Positions 8,959 to 17,201 of a stretch of 64,000 bases of DNA are shown one piece after another. A program made the position numbers and the translations under genes. Within the stretch, counting starts at the first letter, position 1. Every line of letters begins with the position of its first letter. The DNA lies in the NCBI RefSeq assembly GCF_021391675.1, contig NZ_CP090095.1, positions 4,439,001 to 4,503,000 on the forward strand, in the 5' to 3' direction. The notes beneath the pieces are model-generated. The model worked only from the letters and a program-made list of their open reading frames with translations, did not search any database and was not told the DNA's origin. This DNA comes from Neorhizobium galegae. Its GTDB lineage: Bacteria > Pseudomonadota > Alphaproteobacteria > Rhizobiales > Rhizobiaceae.

Positions 8959-9777
8959 ATGTCCTCCCTCCCCGTGATCGGCGCCGCCATGACGCTTGGC
9001 GAGCTCGAAATTCACCGCAACTGGCTTTTCGAAAAACAGCGCGATCTCGAACTCCAGGATTTCACCACCGGTGACGTTCTAAACGGCGACTGGGCGCCGC
9101 TGGCCGAGCGCGCCAGGAAGCTGCTCGACGGTTTTGAAGGCCGCCTCGGCATCCACGGCCCGTTCTGGGGCTTCACCATCGCTTCCCAGGATCCGGATAT
9201 CCGCGCCGTCGTCGCCAAGCGCCTGAAGCAGGGCCTCGACGTCTGCGCCGCGATCGGCGCAACCCAGATGGTGGCCCACAGCCCCTACACCACCTGGTCC
9301 TACAACAACCTCGACAACAACAAGGGCGAGGGCGAGCGCCTCGTCGAGCACGTGCATCTGACGATGCGCGATGCCGTCAAGCAGGCCGAGGATATCGGCG
9401 CAGTGATCGTTCTGGAAAACATCGAGGATATCGACCAGCACATCCGCGTGGCGCTTGCCGACAGCTTCAACTCGCCGGCCGTCGCGGTTTCGATCGATAC
9501 CGGCCATGCCCATTACGCGCACGGCTCCACCGGCGCTCCGCCGGTCGATTATTATGTGAAGGCGGCCGGCAATCGCCTGCAGCACGTGCACCTGCAGGAT
9601 GCCGACGGTTACGCGGACCGCCACTGGGCGCTCGGCGAAGGCAATATCCTCTGGCCGTCGGTCTTCCAGGCACTTGCCGATCTCACCAGCAATCCGCGCC
9701 TGATCGTCGAGATCAAGGACAAGTCGAAGATCCCGGCTTCGGTCGAGTATCTCGCTTCGCTCGGCCTCGGCCAGTAA
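8959..9777 (+). CDS. sugar phosphate isomerase/epimerase family protein (AP-endonuclease-2 TIM barrel)
   Basis: 272 residues from ATG 8959; an ATG at 8947 in the same frame is less likely because the sequence around it (ATGGAG) is the ribosome-binding site for 8959. It is a xylose-isomerase-like TIM barrel: LGIHGPFWGF (residues about 60-70), AHSPYTTW, VLENIEDID, SIDTGHAHYAHG, HVHLQDADGYADRHWALGEG and IVEIKD, with His/Glu/Asp residues placed to bind a divalent metal. The family isomerises or epimerises sugars and polyols. It is a single-gene unit divergent from system A and convergent with a GntR regulator; the true substrate is unknown. Confidence 0.8.
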   Translation: MSSLPVIGAAMTLGELEIHRNWLFEKQRDLELQDFTTGDVLNGDWAPLAERARKLLDGFEGRLGIHGPFWGFTIASQDPDIRAVVAKRLKQGLDVCAAIGATQMVAHSPYTTWSYNNLDNNKGEGERLVEHVHLTMRDAVKQAEDIGAVIVLENIEDIDQHIRVALADSFNSPAVAVSIDTGHAHYAHGSTGAPPVDYYVKAAGNRLQHVHLQDADGYADRHWALGEGNILWPSVFQALADLTSNPRLIVEIKDKSKIPASVEYLASLGLGQ

Positions 9778-9798
9778 GCCGGACCTTAAAAGCTCACG

Positions 9799-9819
9799 CC
9801 CCGGCGCACCGCGCCGGGG
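9799..9819. terminator. hairpin between convergent genes
   Basis: Perfect 9-bp GC stem (9799-9807 with 9811-9819) and a 3-nt loop between the isomerase (+) and GntR (-) stops. It has no clear U tract, so it may work with Rho or only as an mRNA end. Confidence 0.6.
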
Positions 9820-10530
9820 TTACCGTAGTTCCGGGGACATATCCCGCAGATGCGACTGGGTGGCGAGGATATCCCCTACCATCATGTCCCGCGCGAGCGC
9901 GCCATTGCGCTCTCGAAGCGCCGCAACGATCTTGAAATGATAGGACGAGAACGGGTACACGACGCCCTTGTCGAATTCCTTTTCCACGTAATTGGTCAGC
10001 ATCCGCATATAGGGGCCAAACCGCAGCCAGAGCATTTCGATATGCTGTGGCAGCACTTCGGAGCGCGATGCCTCGTAGATGCCGAAATGGAATTCCTGGT
10101 TCTTGCGCAGCATGCCGTAGACGTCGCCGGCCTTGCCGGTCTCGTCATGCTCGCGGGCGAGCGCTTCCGAACGGTCGATATCCTCGTCGGTCATATGCCC
10201 GGCGGCGAGTTCCGTCGCCAGACCCTCAAGCGCGATGCGTGCCTGGCAGAGATCGTCGAGCCGCTCACGGGAAACCGCCGGCACCCGCGCCGATCCGTTA
10301 TGGCCGATCTCCAGCCCGTTCTCCGCCGCGAGCCGTCTCAACGCCTCGCGCACCGGCATGTGGCTGGTGCCGAACTCGGTTGCCAGCGACGAAATGGTGA
10401 TCGCCTGCGCCGGGGCAAAGGAACCCCACATCAGCGCCCGGCGCAACTGTTCGTAGACCGTATCCTGAACAGTCACGCGCGACGTGACCTTCAAAAGCCC
10501 GCTATCCGCCATCCTTGTCCTCTGATCCAT
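9820..10530 (-). CDS. GntR family transcriptional regulator, FCD (FadR-like) subfamily
   Basis: 236 residues from ATG 10530; an internal ATG at 10512 also has AGAGG at good spacing and may be the real start. Winged helix about residues 20-85 (VYEQLRRALMWGSF, then SLATEFGTSHMPVREALRRLAAENGL), followed by the all-helical FCD ligand domain about 90-225 with metal-site residues (DDLCQARIALEGLATELAA; HFGIYEASRSEVL). It is divergent from the class V PLP enzyme gene, with a TTGATCAA-centred inverted repeat between them that is a likely target. Confidence 0.9.
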   Translation of the reverse strand: MDQRTRMADSGLLKVTSRVTVQDTVYEQLRRALMWGSFAPAQAITISSLATEFGTSHMPVREALRRLAAENGLEIGHNGSARVPAVSRERLDDLCQARIALEGLATELAAGHMTDEDIDRSEALAREHDETGKAGDVYGMLRKNQEFHFGIYEASRSEVLPQHIEMLWLRFGPYMRMLTNYVEKEFDKGVVYPFSSYHFKIVAALRERNGALARDMMVGDILATQSHLRDMSPELR

Positions 10531-10644
10531 TCATATCACAACCAGGCCTCGCATAACGGGCCGCGCTCTTCAAGTCTCCCGGCGTCCGGCCATCTCCTGT
10601 TCGCGACGCGTTCCCCTTGATCGAATGCCGATGACACAATAGAA

Positions 10645-10666
10645 CATTTGAAAGTTTGATCAAATG
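10645..10666. promoter_or_regulatory. inverted repeat with TTGATCAAA core, candidate GntR operator
   Basis: CATTTGA (10645-10651) and TCAAATG (10660-10666) form an inverted repeat between the divergent GntR and PLP enzyme genes. Positions 10654-10666 read on the reverse strand are CATTTGATCAAAC, identical over 13 nt to 53728-53740. Confidence 0.5.
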
Positions 10667-10758
10667 CTCATTAGGCTGTGAGCAAACATAAATAGGGGGA
10701 GGCTTATTGTGTCACGGGTATCCCTCTTCATCGATCGACGACACCCAGGGAGAAATCC

Positions 10759-12036
10759 ATGAACACGCATGTCACGGCAGGCGACAACCTCGCCAAGGCC
10801 TTTCCGGTCGATGAACTCAGGCTGAAATTTCCGGCCCTCCAGAAATACAAGGACTTCATCTTCTTCGAAAATGCCGGCGGCGCTCAGGTGCCCCAGGCCG
10901 TCGTTGATGCCGTCGCAGCCCATCTCGTCGATTGCAACGTGCAGCGCATGGCGCCCTATCTGCACAGCCAGGGCGTTGACCGCACGATCGCCGAGGCCCG
11001 CGTCTCGGTGGGCCTGCTGGTCAATGCCTACCGTCCGGAGGAAATCTCCTTCGGCCTCAACGCCACCTCGTTCATCCGCCTCGTCAGCCTCGGCATCGCC
11101 AAGATGCTGCAGGAGCGCAACGAGATCATCGTCACCGACATGGACCATGACGCCGACATCGCCACCTGGATGGCGCTCGAAGCCGACGGTGCCAAGATCG
11201 TCTGGTGGAGGATGCGCGAAGACGGCATGCTGCATACCGACGACCTGAAGCCGCTCCTGAACGACAAGACCCGTCTCGTCGCCTGCACGGTCACCGCCCA
11301 TTCGATCGGCACGATCGTCGATGTGGCGACCGTCGGCAAGCTGGCGCATGCGGCCGGCGCCGAGGTCTTCCTCGACTGCGTGCATTACGGCCCGCACGCG
11401 CTGATCGACGTGCAGGCCTGGGATTGCGACTATCTCGTCTGCTCCGGCTACAAGAATTTTTCGCCGCATATGGGCTTCCTCTGGGGGCGCTATGACGCGC
11501 TGGTCAAGCTCCCCACCTTCAAGGAAGACTTCATTCCGGACGTTCCGCCCTACAAGATCGAGGTCGGCACCTTCACGTATGAGAACGTCGCCGGCATGAA
11601 TGCCGCCGTGCTCTATCTCGAGGACCTCGGCCGCAGGTTCCTTGCCGACGGCGAACATTCGCGCCGCGATGCGCTTGCCGCCGCCATGGGCGCCATCCGC
11701 GCCTACGAGCAGACGCTGTCGAAGAAGATGCTGTCGGTCTTGAAGAAGCATGGCGCCACAATCTACGGCGTTTCCGACGAAGCCCAGGTGGAAAAGCGCG
11801 TTCCGACCATCTGCTTCAACATTCCGGGCCTGACGCCGCAATATCTCTCAGTCGAACTCGGCAAGAACAATATCGGCAGCCGCGACGGCCATATGTTCGC
11901 ACCGCGCCTGATGAAACGCCTCGGGCTCACCATAGAAAGCGGCTGCATGCGGGTCTCCATGGTCCACTACAACAAGGTGGAAGAAATCGACCGTTTCGAC
12001 ACGGTGCTCGGCGAGATCATCGCCAAGGCCAGATAA
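10759..12036 (+). CDS. class V aminotransferase / cysteine-desulfurase-like PLP enzyme
   Basis: 425 residues, ATG preceded by AGGGAGAAATCC. Fold type I PLP enzyme of aminotransferase class [19 protein letters not shown] near the N-terminus, [10 protein letters not shown], the PLP-pyridine Asp region [17 protein letters not shown], and Schiff-base lysine in [13 protein letters not shown] about residue 232. Its pattern resembles the cysteine-desulfurase-like VC1184 group rather than kynureninase, although kynureninase shares the fold and the region looks aromatic-amine related. No sulfur-carrier partner lies nearby, so Fe-S assembly is unlikely. It is controlled perhaps by the divergent GntR. 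Confidence 0.8.
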   Translation: MNTHVTAGDNLAKAFPVDELRLKFPALQKYKDFIFFENAGGAQVPQAVVDAVAAHLVDCNVQRMAPYLHSQGVDRTIAEARVSVGLLVNAYRPEEISFGLNATSFIRLVSLGIAKMLQERNEIIVTDMDHDADIATWMALEADGAKIVWWRMREDGMLHTDDLKPLLNDKTRLVACTVTAHSIGTIVDVATVGKLAHAAGAEVFLDCVHYGPHALIDVQAWDCDYLVCSGYKNFSPHMGFLWGRYDALVKLPTFKEDFIPDVPPYKIEVGTFTYENVAGMNAAVLYLEDLGRRFLADGEHSRRDALAAAMGAIRAYEQTLSKKMLSVLKKHGATIYGVSDEAQVEKRVPTICFNIPGLTPQYLSVELGKNNIGSRDGHMFAPRLMKRLGLTIESGCMRVSMVHYNKVEEIDRFDTVLGEIIAKAR

Positions 12037-12041
12037 TGCAA

Positions 12042-12074
12042 AGACCTCCGCGGGACTCGTTACCGCGGAGATCT
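12042..12074. terminator. bidirectional terminator hairpin
   Basis: AGACCTCCGCGG (12042-12053) pairs with CCGCGGAGATCT (12063-12074) with one imperfect pair, between the convergent PLP enzyme (+) and flavin reductase (-) genes. Confidence 0.65.
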
Positions 12075-12079
12075 TCATC

Positions 12080-12589
12080 TCATTTGAGGTGATGGTAGCG
12101 ACGCCGGAAATAAACGAGTGCTTCTTCATCCGCCGGCCCGTGGGCAATCCCGACGACACGGCAGAACAGTACGTGATGCGTTCCGCTCTCGACCGCATTT
12201 TCCACTTCGCAATCGAACGAGACGATCGCATCCGTCAGCCGCGGCGATCCCGTCGCGCCGAGCACCCAATCGCCCACCGCAAACCGGTCGTTCTGCGGCG
12301 TCGAACCGCCGAACAGCCTCGACATCGGCTCGTGGCCTGCGGCCAGCGTATTGACGCAGAGCACGCGATTTTTCTCGAACATGCCGGCGACCGAACTCGA
12401 CCGGTTGAGGCAGACGAGCAGCGTCGGCGGCCGGTCCGTCACGCTGCAGACGGCCGAAGCCGTGAAGCCCGCAAGCCCGCCCGGCCCGTCTGTCGTGACG
12501 ATGTTCACCGCCGCCGCCAGTTGCGCCATGCCTTCCCGGAAGGCGAGCCGCGTCGCGTCCACTTCGTCGCTTTGAATATTTATCGTCAT
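12080..12589 (-). CDS. flavin reductase family protein (RutF/HpaC-like)
   Basis: 169 residues, the standard size of small FMN/FAD:NAD(P)H reductases. Visible family features: [42 protein letters not shown] (flavin-binding), VNTLAAG and the C-terminal [11 protein letters not shown]. It should supply reduced flavin to the luciferase-like monooxygenase encoded just upstream, with which it overlaps by 4 nt (ATGA at 12586-12589). This makes a two-component flavin monooxygenase. Confidence 0.88.
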   Translation of the reverse strand: MTINIQSDEVDATRLAFREGMAQLAAAVNIVTTDGPGGLAGFTASAVCSVTDRPPTLLVCLNRSSSVAGMFEKNRVLCVNTLAAGHEPMSRLFGGSTPQNDRFAVGDWVLGATGSPRLTDAIVSFDCEVENAVESGTHHVLFCRVVGIAHGPADEEALVYFRRRYHHLK

Positions 12590-13680
12590 TCGACCCTTAG
12601 CCCCGCCTTCCTCAACAAAGGCATGACGCGATCACAGAAGAAAGGCAGCTCATAGGTGTAGTTTACGAAGGACATGGCAATACCGGAATACCCCTGTTCG
12701 GAGATCGCAATCATGTCTTCGACTATCTTTTCCGGTGTGCCGATCAGCGGATAACCGCCGGCGCCGCCTGCAAACCGCTTTCGATAAAGATCGTAAGCAT
12801 TTTTGTCGTGCGACTGGGTGAATTCCTTCTTGCCGGCCATATGCGCATCGACCGCCGCGTGATCTGCCATCGTCACCGCATAACGCTCGTAATATTCCTC
12901 GGCCTCCTGCTGGGTCTCGCGGCAGACGACATGGCAAACCGTATAGGCACCGACATCGCGCCCGAGCTTGTCCGCGCGGACTTTGATGTCCTCCACGTGT
13001 TTTCCGGCCTCGGCAATCTCCGTGAACGTCGTGAACAGGTACTCGCAGTTCTTGGCCGCGAAATCCCGACCCGGCCCGCCGAAGGCGGCATTCATGGTGA
13101 CCGGCCGCGGCGACTGCAGGCTGGCTGGCCGGCTGACGACGTCCTTGAGCTTGTAATAGGTGCCGTCATAATCGAATGGCGCGTCGGACGTAAAGGCCCG
13201 CTCCATGATCTCCAGCCATTCGTCGGCCTGGTCGTAGCCCTTCTCGACCAGCGGCACGCCGAACATGCCGAATTCCTTCGGGTTCCAGCCGCAGACGATG
13301 TTGAGGCCCGCCCGGCCGCTGCTGATGTGATCGACGGTCGCCAGCGCCTTTGCCGCGTAAAGCGGATGCACAAGCGGCACATGCACGGTCATGAACAGCC
13401 CGATCCGCTCGGTGACGGAAGCAAGGCCCGCTGCCCAGGTGAACGTCTCGAACGACCATTCGCGCACCCGGTTCTTGCCGCCGAAACCCTTCCAGCGGGC
13501 GATCGGCAGGAAGAAATCGAGCCCGCCCCGATCGGCGATCTGCACGGCGTTGAGATTGTCCTCCCAACGCGCCTGCCAGCGTTCCGGCACGTCGGTAATC
13601 GCCAGCCCCCCGTCTGCATTCGGCGAAAAGACGCCGAGTTTCAGTCTGCTGGGGCCTTTCAGCGGATGCGGCTTGATCAT
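12586..13680 (-). CDS. LLM-class flavin-dependent monooxygenase (luciferase-like, RutA-type)
   Basis: 364 residues from ATG 13680, which overlaps the GntR stop by 4 nt. TIM-barrel bacterial-luciferase fold: [53 protein letters not shown] (FMN-phosphate region) and the [22 protein letters not shown] lid region. It resembles RutA, SfnG and dimethylsulfone-type oxygenases, which use FMNH2 and O2 to cleave C-N or C-S bonds. No other rut genes are present, so pyrimidine use is unlikely. Operon order is GntR, monooxygenase, reductase. The substrate is unknown. Confidence 0.88.
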   Translation of the reverse strand: MIKPHPLKGPSRLKLGVFSPNADGGLAITDVPERWQARWEDNLNAVQIADRGGLDFFLPIARWKGFGGKNRVREWSFETFTWAAGLASVTERIGLFMTVHVPLVHPLYAAKALATVDHISSGRAGLNIVCGWNPKEFGMFGVPLVEKGYDQADEWLEIMERAFTSDAPFDYDGTYYKLKDVVSRPASLQSPRPVTMNAAFGGPGRDFAAKNCEYLFTTFTEIAEAGKHVEDIKVRADKLGRDVGAYTVCHVVCRETQQEAEEYYERYAVTMADHAAVDAHMAGKKEFTQSHDKNAYDLYRKRFAGGAGGYPLIGTPEKIVEDMIAISEQGYSGIAMSFVNYTYELPFFCDRVMPLLRKAGLRVE

Positions 13681-14384
13681 GCTGTTCCTCTCTTTTGTAT
13701 TCTTCTGCGGACGGGACGCGCGGTCTGCGCCTCCTGCAACTGGCGCCGCCGGACGGAGAGATAGGCCTCCTCGGCCGCGAACATGAAAAGCGTCATGCGG
13801 TCCTGGACCATCAGCGGATCGTGCGCGAGGAAGGCTGCGTGAATGCGGGAAAGACCGTCGATATACTGGTAGGCGGCACCCGGATCGGCGAACGTGCCGA
13901 GCCGCACCGACTGGAAATAATCGATGAAACGGGAAATCGTCGCCGCCATATGCGGATTGTTGACGGCCTTCAGCCACGCATTGCGGAAATCGACATTGGC
14001 CGCCAGCAGGGCCGGAATATCGCTCGCACCCAGCGCCAGTTCCACCCGGTTCATCGCCGCCGTGATCTCCGCCTCGATCTCGGGCGTCATGTCGCGGGCC
14101 GCACAGGCCGCGGCGCGCGGCTCGAGCTGGCGACGCACCTCGAAAAGCCCGGAAATATCGTCCAGCGACAATTCCCGCACTGCAAAGCCGCGCGTCGTGC
14201 CGACAAGATAACCTTCAGAAACCAGCCGAAGCAGCGCCTCTCGCGCCGGCATGCGGGAAATGCCGTGGGCATGGGCGATCTCGGTATCCACCAAGCGATC
14301 CGTCGGCGAAACGGCACTCCGCTGCAGCTTCAGCCGCAGATCGGCATAGATCGCATCCACCAGATTGTCGGTCGGCTTCAACAT
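13677..14384 (-). CDS. GntR family transcriptional regulator (FCD domain)
   Basis: 235 residues. Winged helix in the first 70 residues (TDNLVDAIYADLRLKL, then IAHAHGISRMPAREALLRLVSEGYL), FCD effector domain about 75-215 (LFEVRRQLEPRAAACAA, NVDFRNAWLKAVNNPHMA). It is the first gene of an operon with the two-component monooxygenase, coupled by ATGA, and is divergent from an aldolase gene. Repeats of GTATACTG in the 195-bp divergent region are candidate binding sites, so it probably controls both sides. Confidence 0.9.
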   Translation of the reverse strand: MLKPTDNLVDAIYADLRLKLQRSAVSPTDRLVDTEIAHAHGISRMPAREALLRLVSEGYLVGTTRGFAVRELSLDDISGLFEVRRQLEPRAAACAARDMTPEIEAEITAAMNRVELALGASDIPALLAANVDFRNAWLKAVNNPHMAATISRFIDYFQSVRLGTFADPGAAYQYIDGLSRIHAAFLAHDPLMVQDRMTLFMFAAEEAYLSVRRRQLQEAQTARPVRRRIQKRGTA

Positions 14385-14404
14385 CGAAATCTCCTGCGAA
14401 AACC

Positions 14405-14486
14405 GTATACTGATTCTGTCTTATATCAAGCAAATTTTTCCATAATGCATATACACTCCCTATTTCATGTAATTTTCAGTATACTG
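14405..14486. promoter_or_regulatory. GTATACTG direct repeats and AATGCATA element, candidate GntR sites
   Basis: GTATACTG occurs at 14405-14412 and 14479-14486 (74 bp apart, about seven helical turns), each with a palindromic GTATAC core. Between them is AATGCATATAC (14444-14454). All lie in the AT-rich divergent region of the GntR gene. The 8-mer AATGCATA recurs at 44962-44969. Confidence 0.45.
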
Positions 14487-14512
14487 TTTAATTCGCTTGC
14501 AGCTCCAGGAAT

Positions 14513-14524
14513 TTTAGGCTTAAA
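14513..14524 (+). promoter_or_regulatory. recurrent operator-like motif, copy 1 (TTTAGGCTTAAA)
   Basis: 12-bp near-palindrome 55 nt upstream of the aldolase start. It is one of a family of related sites in the window (also 23529, 23706, 31242, 31303, 45046, 53859). Confidence 0.55.
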
Positions 14525-14579
14525 CTTTAATTTGACGCAGGTTTGAAAGCCGTTTCAGCAGACTTCACAAGGTATCCCG

Positions 14580-15335
14580 ATGAGCGACTTCCGCAGGAAA
14601 TGTATTGGCCATGAGCGCGTCATCGGCACATTCGCGGCGATCCCGCATCCGGTCGCAATCGAGGTGACCGCTGCGGCCGGTCTCGATTTCATCTGCGTCG
14701 ACGCCGAACATGCTCAGATCGGCCGCGAGCTGATCGAAAACCTCGTCCGTGCCTCGGATGTCCATCGCGTGCCCGCCATGGTGCGCGTTCCCGGCCACGC
14801 CCCGGAATCGATAGCCGCCGTGCTCGACGCCGGAGCTGCCGGCGTGCTGGTGCCGCGGATCTCGAACGCCGCCCAGGCCAAGGCTGCCGTTCTGGCGACC
14901 CGTTATCCGCCGATCGGCGAACGCGGCGTCGGCCCGGGACGCGCCGCGGGCTACGGCTACCGCATTCCCGACTATCTGAAGTCGGCGAATGAAAGCCTCG
15001 TCCTCGCGATCCAGATCGAGACCGCCGAAGGGCTCGCCAATGTCGAGGAAATTGTCGCCGTCGAGGGCGTCGACGTGGTCTTCATCGGCCCCGGCGACCT
15101 CTCGGTCTCGATCGGCGCAATGGGGCCGGATGGAGCCGAGAAGCTGGATGCGGCCATTCTGACGATCACCAGGGCTGCCCGCAAAGCGGGCAAGGCCGTC
15201 GGCATCTTCCGCCCCTCCGCCGATGACGTCGGAAAATGGTCGGAAGCCGGCATCAGCTTCTATCTGCTCTCAAGCGATACGAGGTTCCTCGGCGCCGGCA
15301 TCGCTGCCGAGGTCGCCACCGCGCGCTCCGCATAA
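14580..15335 (+). CDS. HpcH/HpaI aldolase family protein
   Basis: 251 residues, ATG preceded by AAGGT. Class II pyruvate aldolase TIM barrel: IGTFAAIPHPVAIEVTAAAGLDFICVDAEHAQ (DxEH metal/base region about 33-42), VRVPGHAPESIAAVLDAGAAGVLVPRI, then QIETAEGLANVEEI and VFIGPGDLSVSIG. It should cleave or form 2-keto-3-hydroxy acids or related malyl/citramalyl-type substrates with a divalent metal. The usual catalytic His of HpaI-like enzymes appears kept in DAEHAQ. It is followed 28 nt later by a medium-chain dehydrogenase, probably co-transcribed. Confidence 0.88.
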   Translation: MSDFRRKCIGHERVIGTFAAIPHPVAIEVTAAAGLDFICVDAEHAQIGRELIENLVRASDVHRVPAMVRVPGHAPESIAAVLDAGAAGVLVPRISNAAQAKAAVLATRYPPIGERGVGPGRAAGYGYRIPDYLKSANESLVLAIQIETAEGLANVEEIVAVEGVDVVFIGPGDLSVSIGAMGPDGAEKLDAAILTITRAARKAGKAVGIFRPSADDVGKWSEAGISFYLLSSDTRFLGAGIAAEVATARSA

Positions 15336-15363
15336 GCTGCATCAATTTTCCAGGAGTGACGAC

Positions 15364-16290
15364 GTGAAAGCCATCCAGTACAGCGAACACGGCCCGGCCG
15401 ATGCGATGCATTATGTCGACCTGCCCGATCCGGTCGCCGGACCGGGCCAGATCCTGGTGAAGCTCGAGGCTGCCAGCGTCACGCCTTTCGACTGGAAGCT
15501 CCGCGCCGGACACTTGCAAAGTCACTTCACCCTACCGATGCCGAGTGTGCCCGGCCGCGACGGTGGCGGCACGGTGATCGCCATCGGCGACGGCGTCACC
15601 GAGTTCAAGGTAGGCGACCGGGCCGCGGTCATGGCCGGCGTTTTCGCCCAGGGCGGATATGCGGAAATGATCGCTGTCGATGAAAAGCATGCTGTCAAAA
15701 TTCCGGACAACCTCTCGACCGTCGATGCGGTGGCGCTGACCAATGCCGGCTTGAGCACCTGGATCGCAGTGCGGACTGCGGAAGTCAAATCAGGCGACAA
15801 GGTTCTCGTGCATTCCGGTTCGGGCGCAGTCGGCGGATTGCTGGTCCAGCTCTGCCACCACCTCGGCGCCCACGTCACTGCCACCTGCCGCTCGACCAAT
15901 CGCGACTATGTGCTCGGTCTCGGCGCCGATCGGGTGATCGCCTATGACGAGGATGACTTTTCCGAACGCCTCACCGATCAGGATATCGTCTTCGAACTGA
16001 TGGGCGGCGAAGTCCACGACAAGTCCTACAAGGTGCTCAAGAAGGGCGGCCATATGGTCTGGCTGGTCGCCGACCCGATCAGGGATCGCGGCGAGGAATT
16101 CGGCGTCAAGGTCACCCGGGCGATGATCACCGACGACAAGTCGGCGCTGCAATCAATGATGGATCTCGCCGGCGCCGGCCTGCTCAAGCCCCAGGTTGCC
16201 CGCACCATGCCGCTGTCGGAAGTGGCCGAAGCCCATCGCCTGATGGAAAAAGGCGCCATTTCGCGCGGACGCCTGATACTGACGATGTGA
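15364..16290 (+). CDS. zinc-free medium-chain dehydrogenase/reductase (quinone oxidoreductase-like)
   Basis: 308 residues from GTG 15364, chosen because CAGGAG lies ten bases upstream and the product then begins VKAIQYSEHGPADAM, the standard MDR start. GroES-like domain about 1-120 (GRDGGGTVIAIGDGVTEFKVGD), Rossmann domain with VLVHSGSGAVGGLLVQLCHHLG about 140-161. The structural-zinc cysteines of alcohol dehydrogenases are absent, as in quinone oxidoreductases. It probably reduces an enone or quinone with NADPH. It is convergent with the racemase-like gene, only 6 bp apart. Confidence 0.88.
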   Translation: MKAIQYSEHGPADAMHYVDLPDPVAGPGQILVKLEAASVTPFDWKLRAGHLQSHFTLPMPSVPGRDGGGTVIAIGDGVTEFKVGDRAAVMAGVFAQGGYAEMIAVDEKHAVKIPDNLSTVDAVALTNAGLSTWIAVRTAEVKSGDKVLVHSGSGAVGGLLVQLCHHLGAHVTATCRSTNRDYVLGLGADRVIAYDEDDFSERLTDQDIVFELMGGEVHDKSYKVLKKGGHMVWLVADPIRDRGEEFGVKVTRAMITDDKSALQSMMDLAGAGLLKPQVARTMPLSEVAEAHRLMEKGAISRGRLILTM

Positions 16291-16296
16291 CGTTCT

Positions 16297-17103
16297 TCAG
16301 GTGCCACTCGGAAACAGCGGCGCCTGACGGCCCTTGGCGACAAAAGTCCGGAAATCCTCGATCGCGTGCTCGTTGGCGAGCGCGCAGAACGGCCCGCGAC
16401 TGACCTCTATGCCGTTGATCTTCTGCAGCCGCACGTCCATCTCGGCGCTCTTCAGTGCCACCGCCGCCGTATTGACGACCGGCGCATGCAGGACCTTGAA
16501 CCCGTATTCGCCGCCGACCAGCAGTCCCGGCAGAACGCCTGCCGGCACCACGACGTCGGCGCCGTCGCGCACCAACGGCTCAGCGCAAGCGGTGAAATTG
16601 GCAAGCATCCGCCGCCGCGCGTCTTCGTCGCCCGCAAAGGCGGCGCTGAAATCCGAAGGTTCGCAATTCATGCCGACGACGTGCTTCACCCGGCCGCCGA
16701 GGCCGTAGAGATCGGCCTGCTCGTAATGCCAGGTCTGAAAGACGTCATCGAGGGTGACCAGCGCCATGCGCCGGCCCAGCCGTGCCGCATAATGCATACA
16801 GACCTCGCCGGCGCCGATCACCGGAATGGTCAGCGCCGACTTGAGCTCATAGAGGCCGGGATCCTGGAAATGGCCGATGACGACGGCGTCATATCCACGG
16901 CTCGCCGCCTCCAGCCCGTTGTCGATGGCGATCGCCGCGCAACGGAACTCCGCCAGCCGCCCGAAATGACGGTCCGGCGGGCTGATGCCGAAGACGTCGA
17001 CTGTCGTGCCCGGCTCGGCAATGCTGTTCAGATAGTCCGAGAGCCGCGTCATATAGGCGGCGCTTGCAGTGGCATCGATGAAACTTTGCCAGAAGATGCG
17101 CAT
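16297..17103 (-). CDS. aspartate/glutamate/hydantoin racemase family protein
   Basis: 268 residues from ATG 17103 (GAGGGGAAC upstream). Asp/Glu racemase superfamily: IGHFQDPGLYELKSALTIPVIGAGEVCMHYAA contains the second-half substrate motif, and PAGVLPGLLVGG a later conserved loop. In standard racemases two cysteines act as acid/base; here the first expected Cys position reads GHFQD (His instead) and the second region reads PAGVLPG without Cys. It may therefore be a maleate-isomerase/decarboxylase-like variant or a non-racemase. It is divergent from a MarR-like gene. Confidence 0.78.
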   Translation of the reverse strand: MRIFWQSFIDATASAAYMTRLSDYLNSIAEPGTTVDVFGISPPDRHFGRLAEFRCAAIAIDNGLEAASRGYDAVVIGHFQDPGLYELKSALTIPVIGAGEVCMHYAARLGRRMALVTLDDVFQTWHYEQADLYGLGGRVKHVVGMNCEPSDFSAAFAGDEDARRRMLANFTACAEPLVRDGADVVVPAGVLPGLLVGGEYGFKVLHAPVVNTAAVALKSAEMDVRLQKINGIEVSRGPFCALANEHAIEDFRTFVAKGRQAPLFPSGT

Positions 17104-17130
17104 GTTCCCCTCGTTTCGTTCATTTTCCGG

Positions 17131-17143
17131 GTGCGATTCGCAC
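17131..17143. promoter_or_regulatory. 13-bp palindrome in the racemase/MarR divergent region
   Basis: GTGCGATTCGCAC: perfect 6-bp arms around one central base, 28 nt upstream of the racemase-like start. The short size suits a local regulator. A weaker relative of the window-wide motif, TTTAAGGCTTTA, lies at 17159-17170. Confidence 0.4.
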
Positions 17144-17170
17144 TCGTCAAAACCCCAATTTAAGGCTTTA

Positions 17171-17195
17171 CTCCGGGTACAGAAACACCCCGGAG
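17171..17195 (+). promoter_or_regulatory. hairpin covering the ribosome-binding site of the MarR-like gene
   Basis: CTCCGGG (17171-17177) pairs with CCCGGAG (17189-17195). The right arm includes most of the GGAGAG Shine-Dalgarno serving ATG 17202, so the structure could lower translation. Confidence 0.4.
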
Positions 17196-17201
17196 AGCCG
17201 C

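Noticed and set aside
10759..12036. Kynureninase
   Set aside because: It shares the class V PLP fold, but the motif pattern ([18 protein letters not shown]) is closer to the cysteine-desulfurase-like group.
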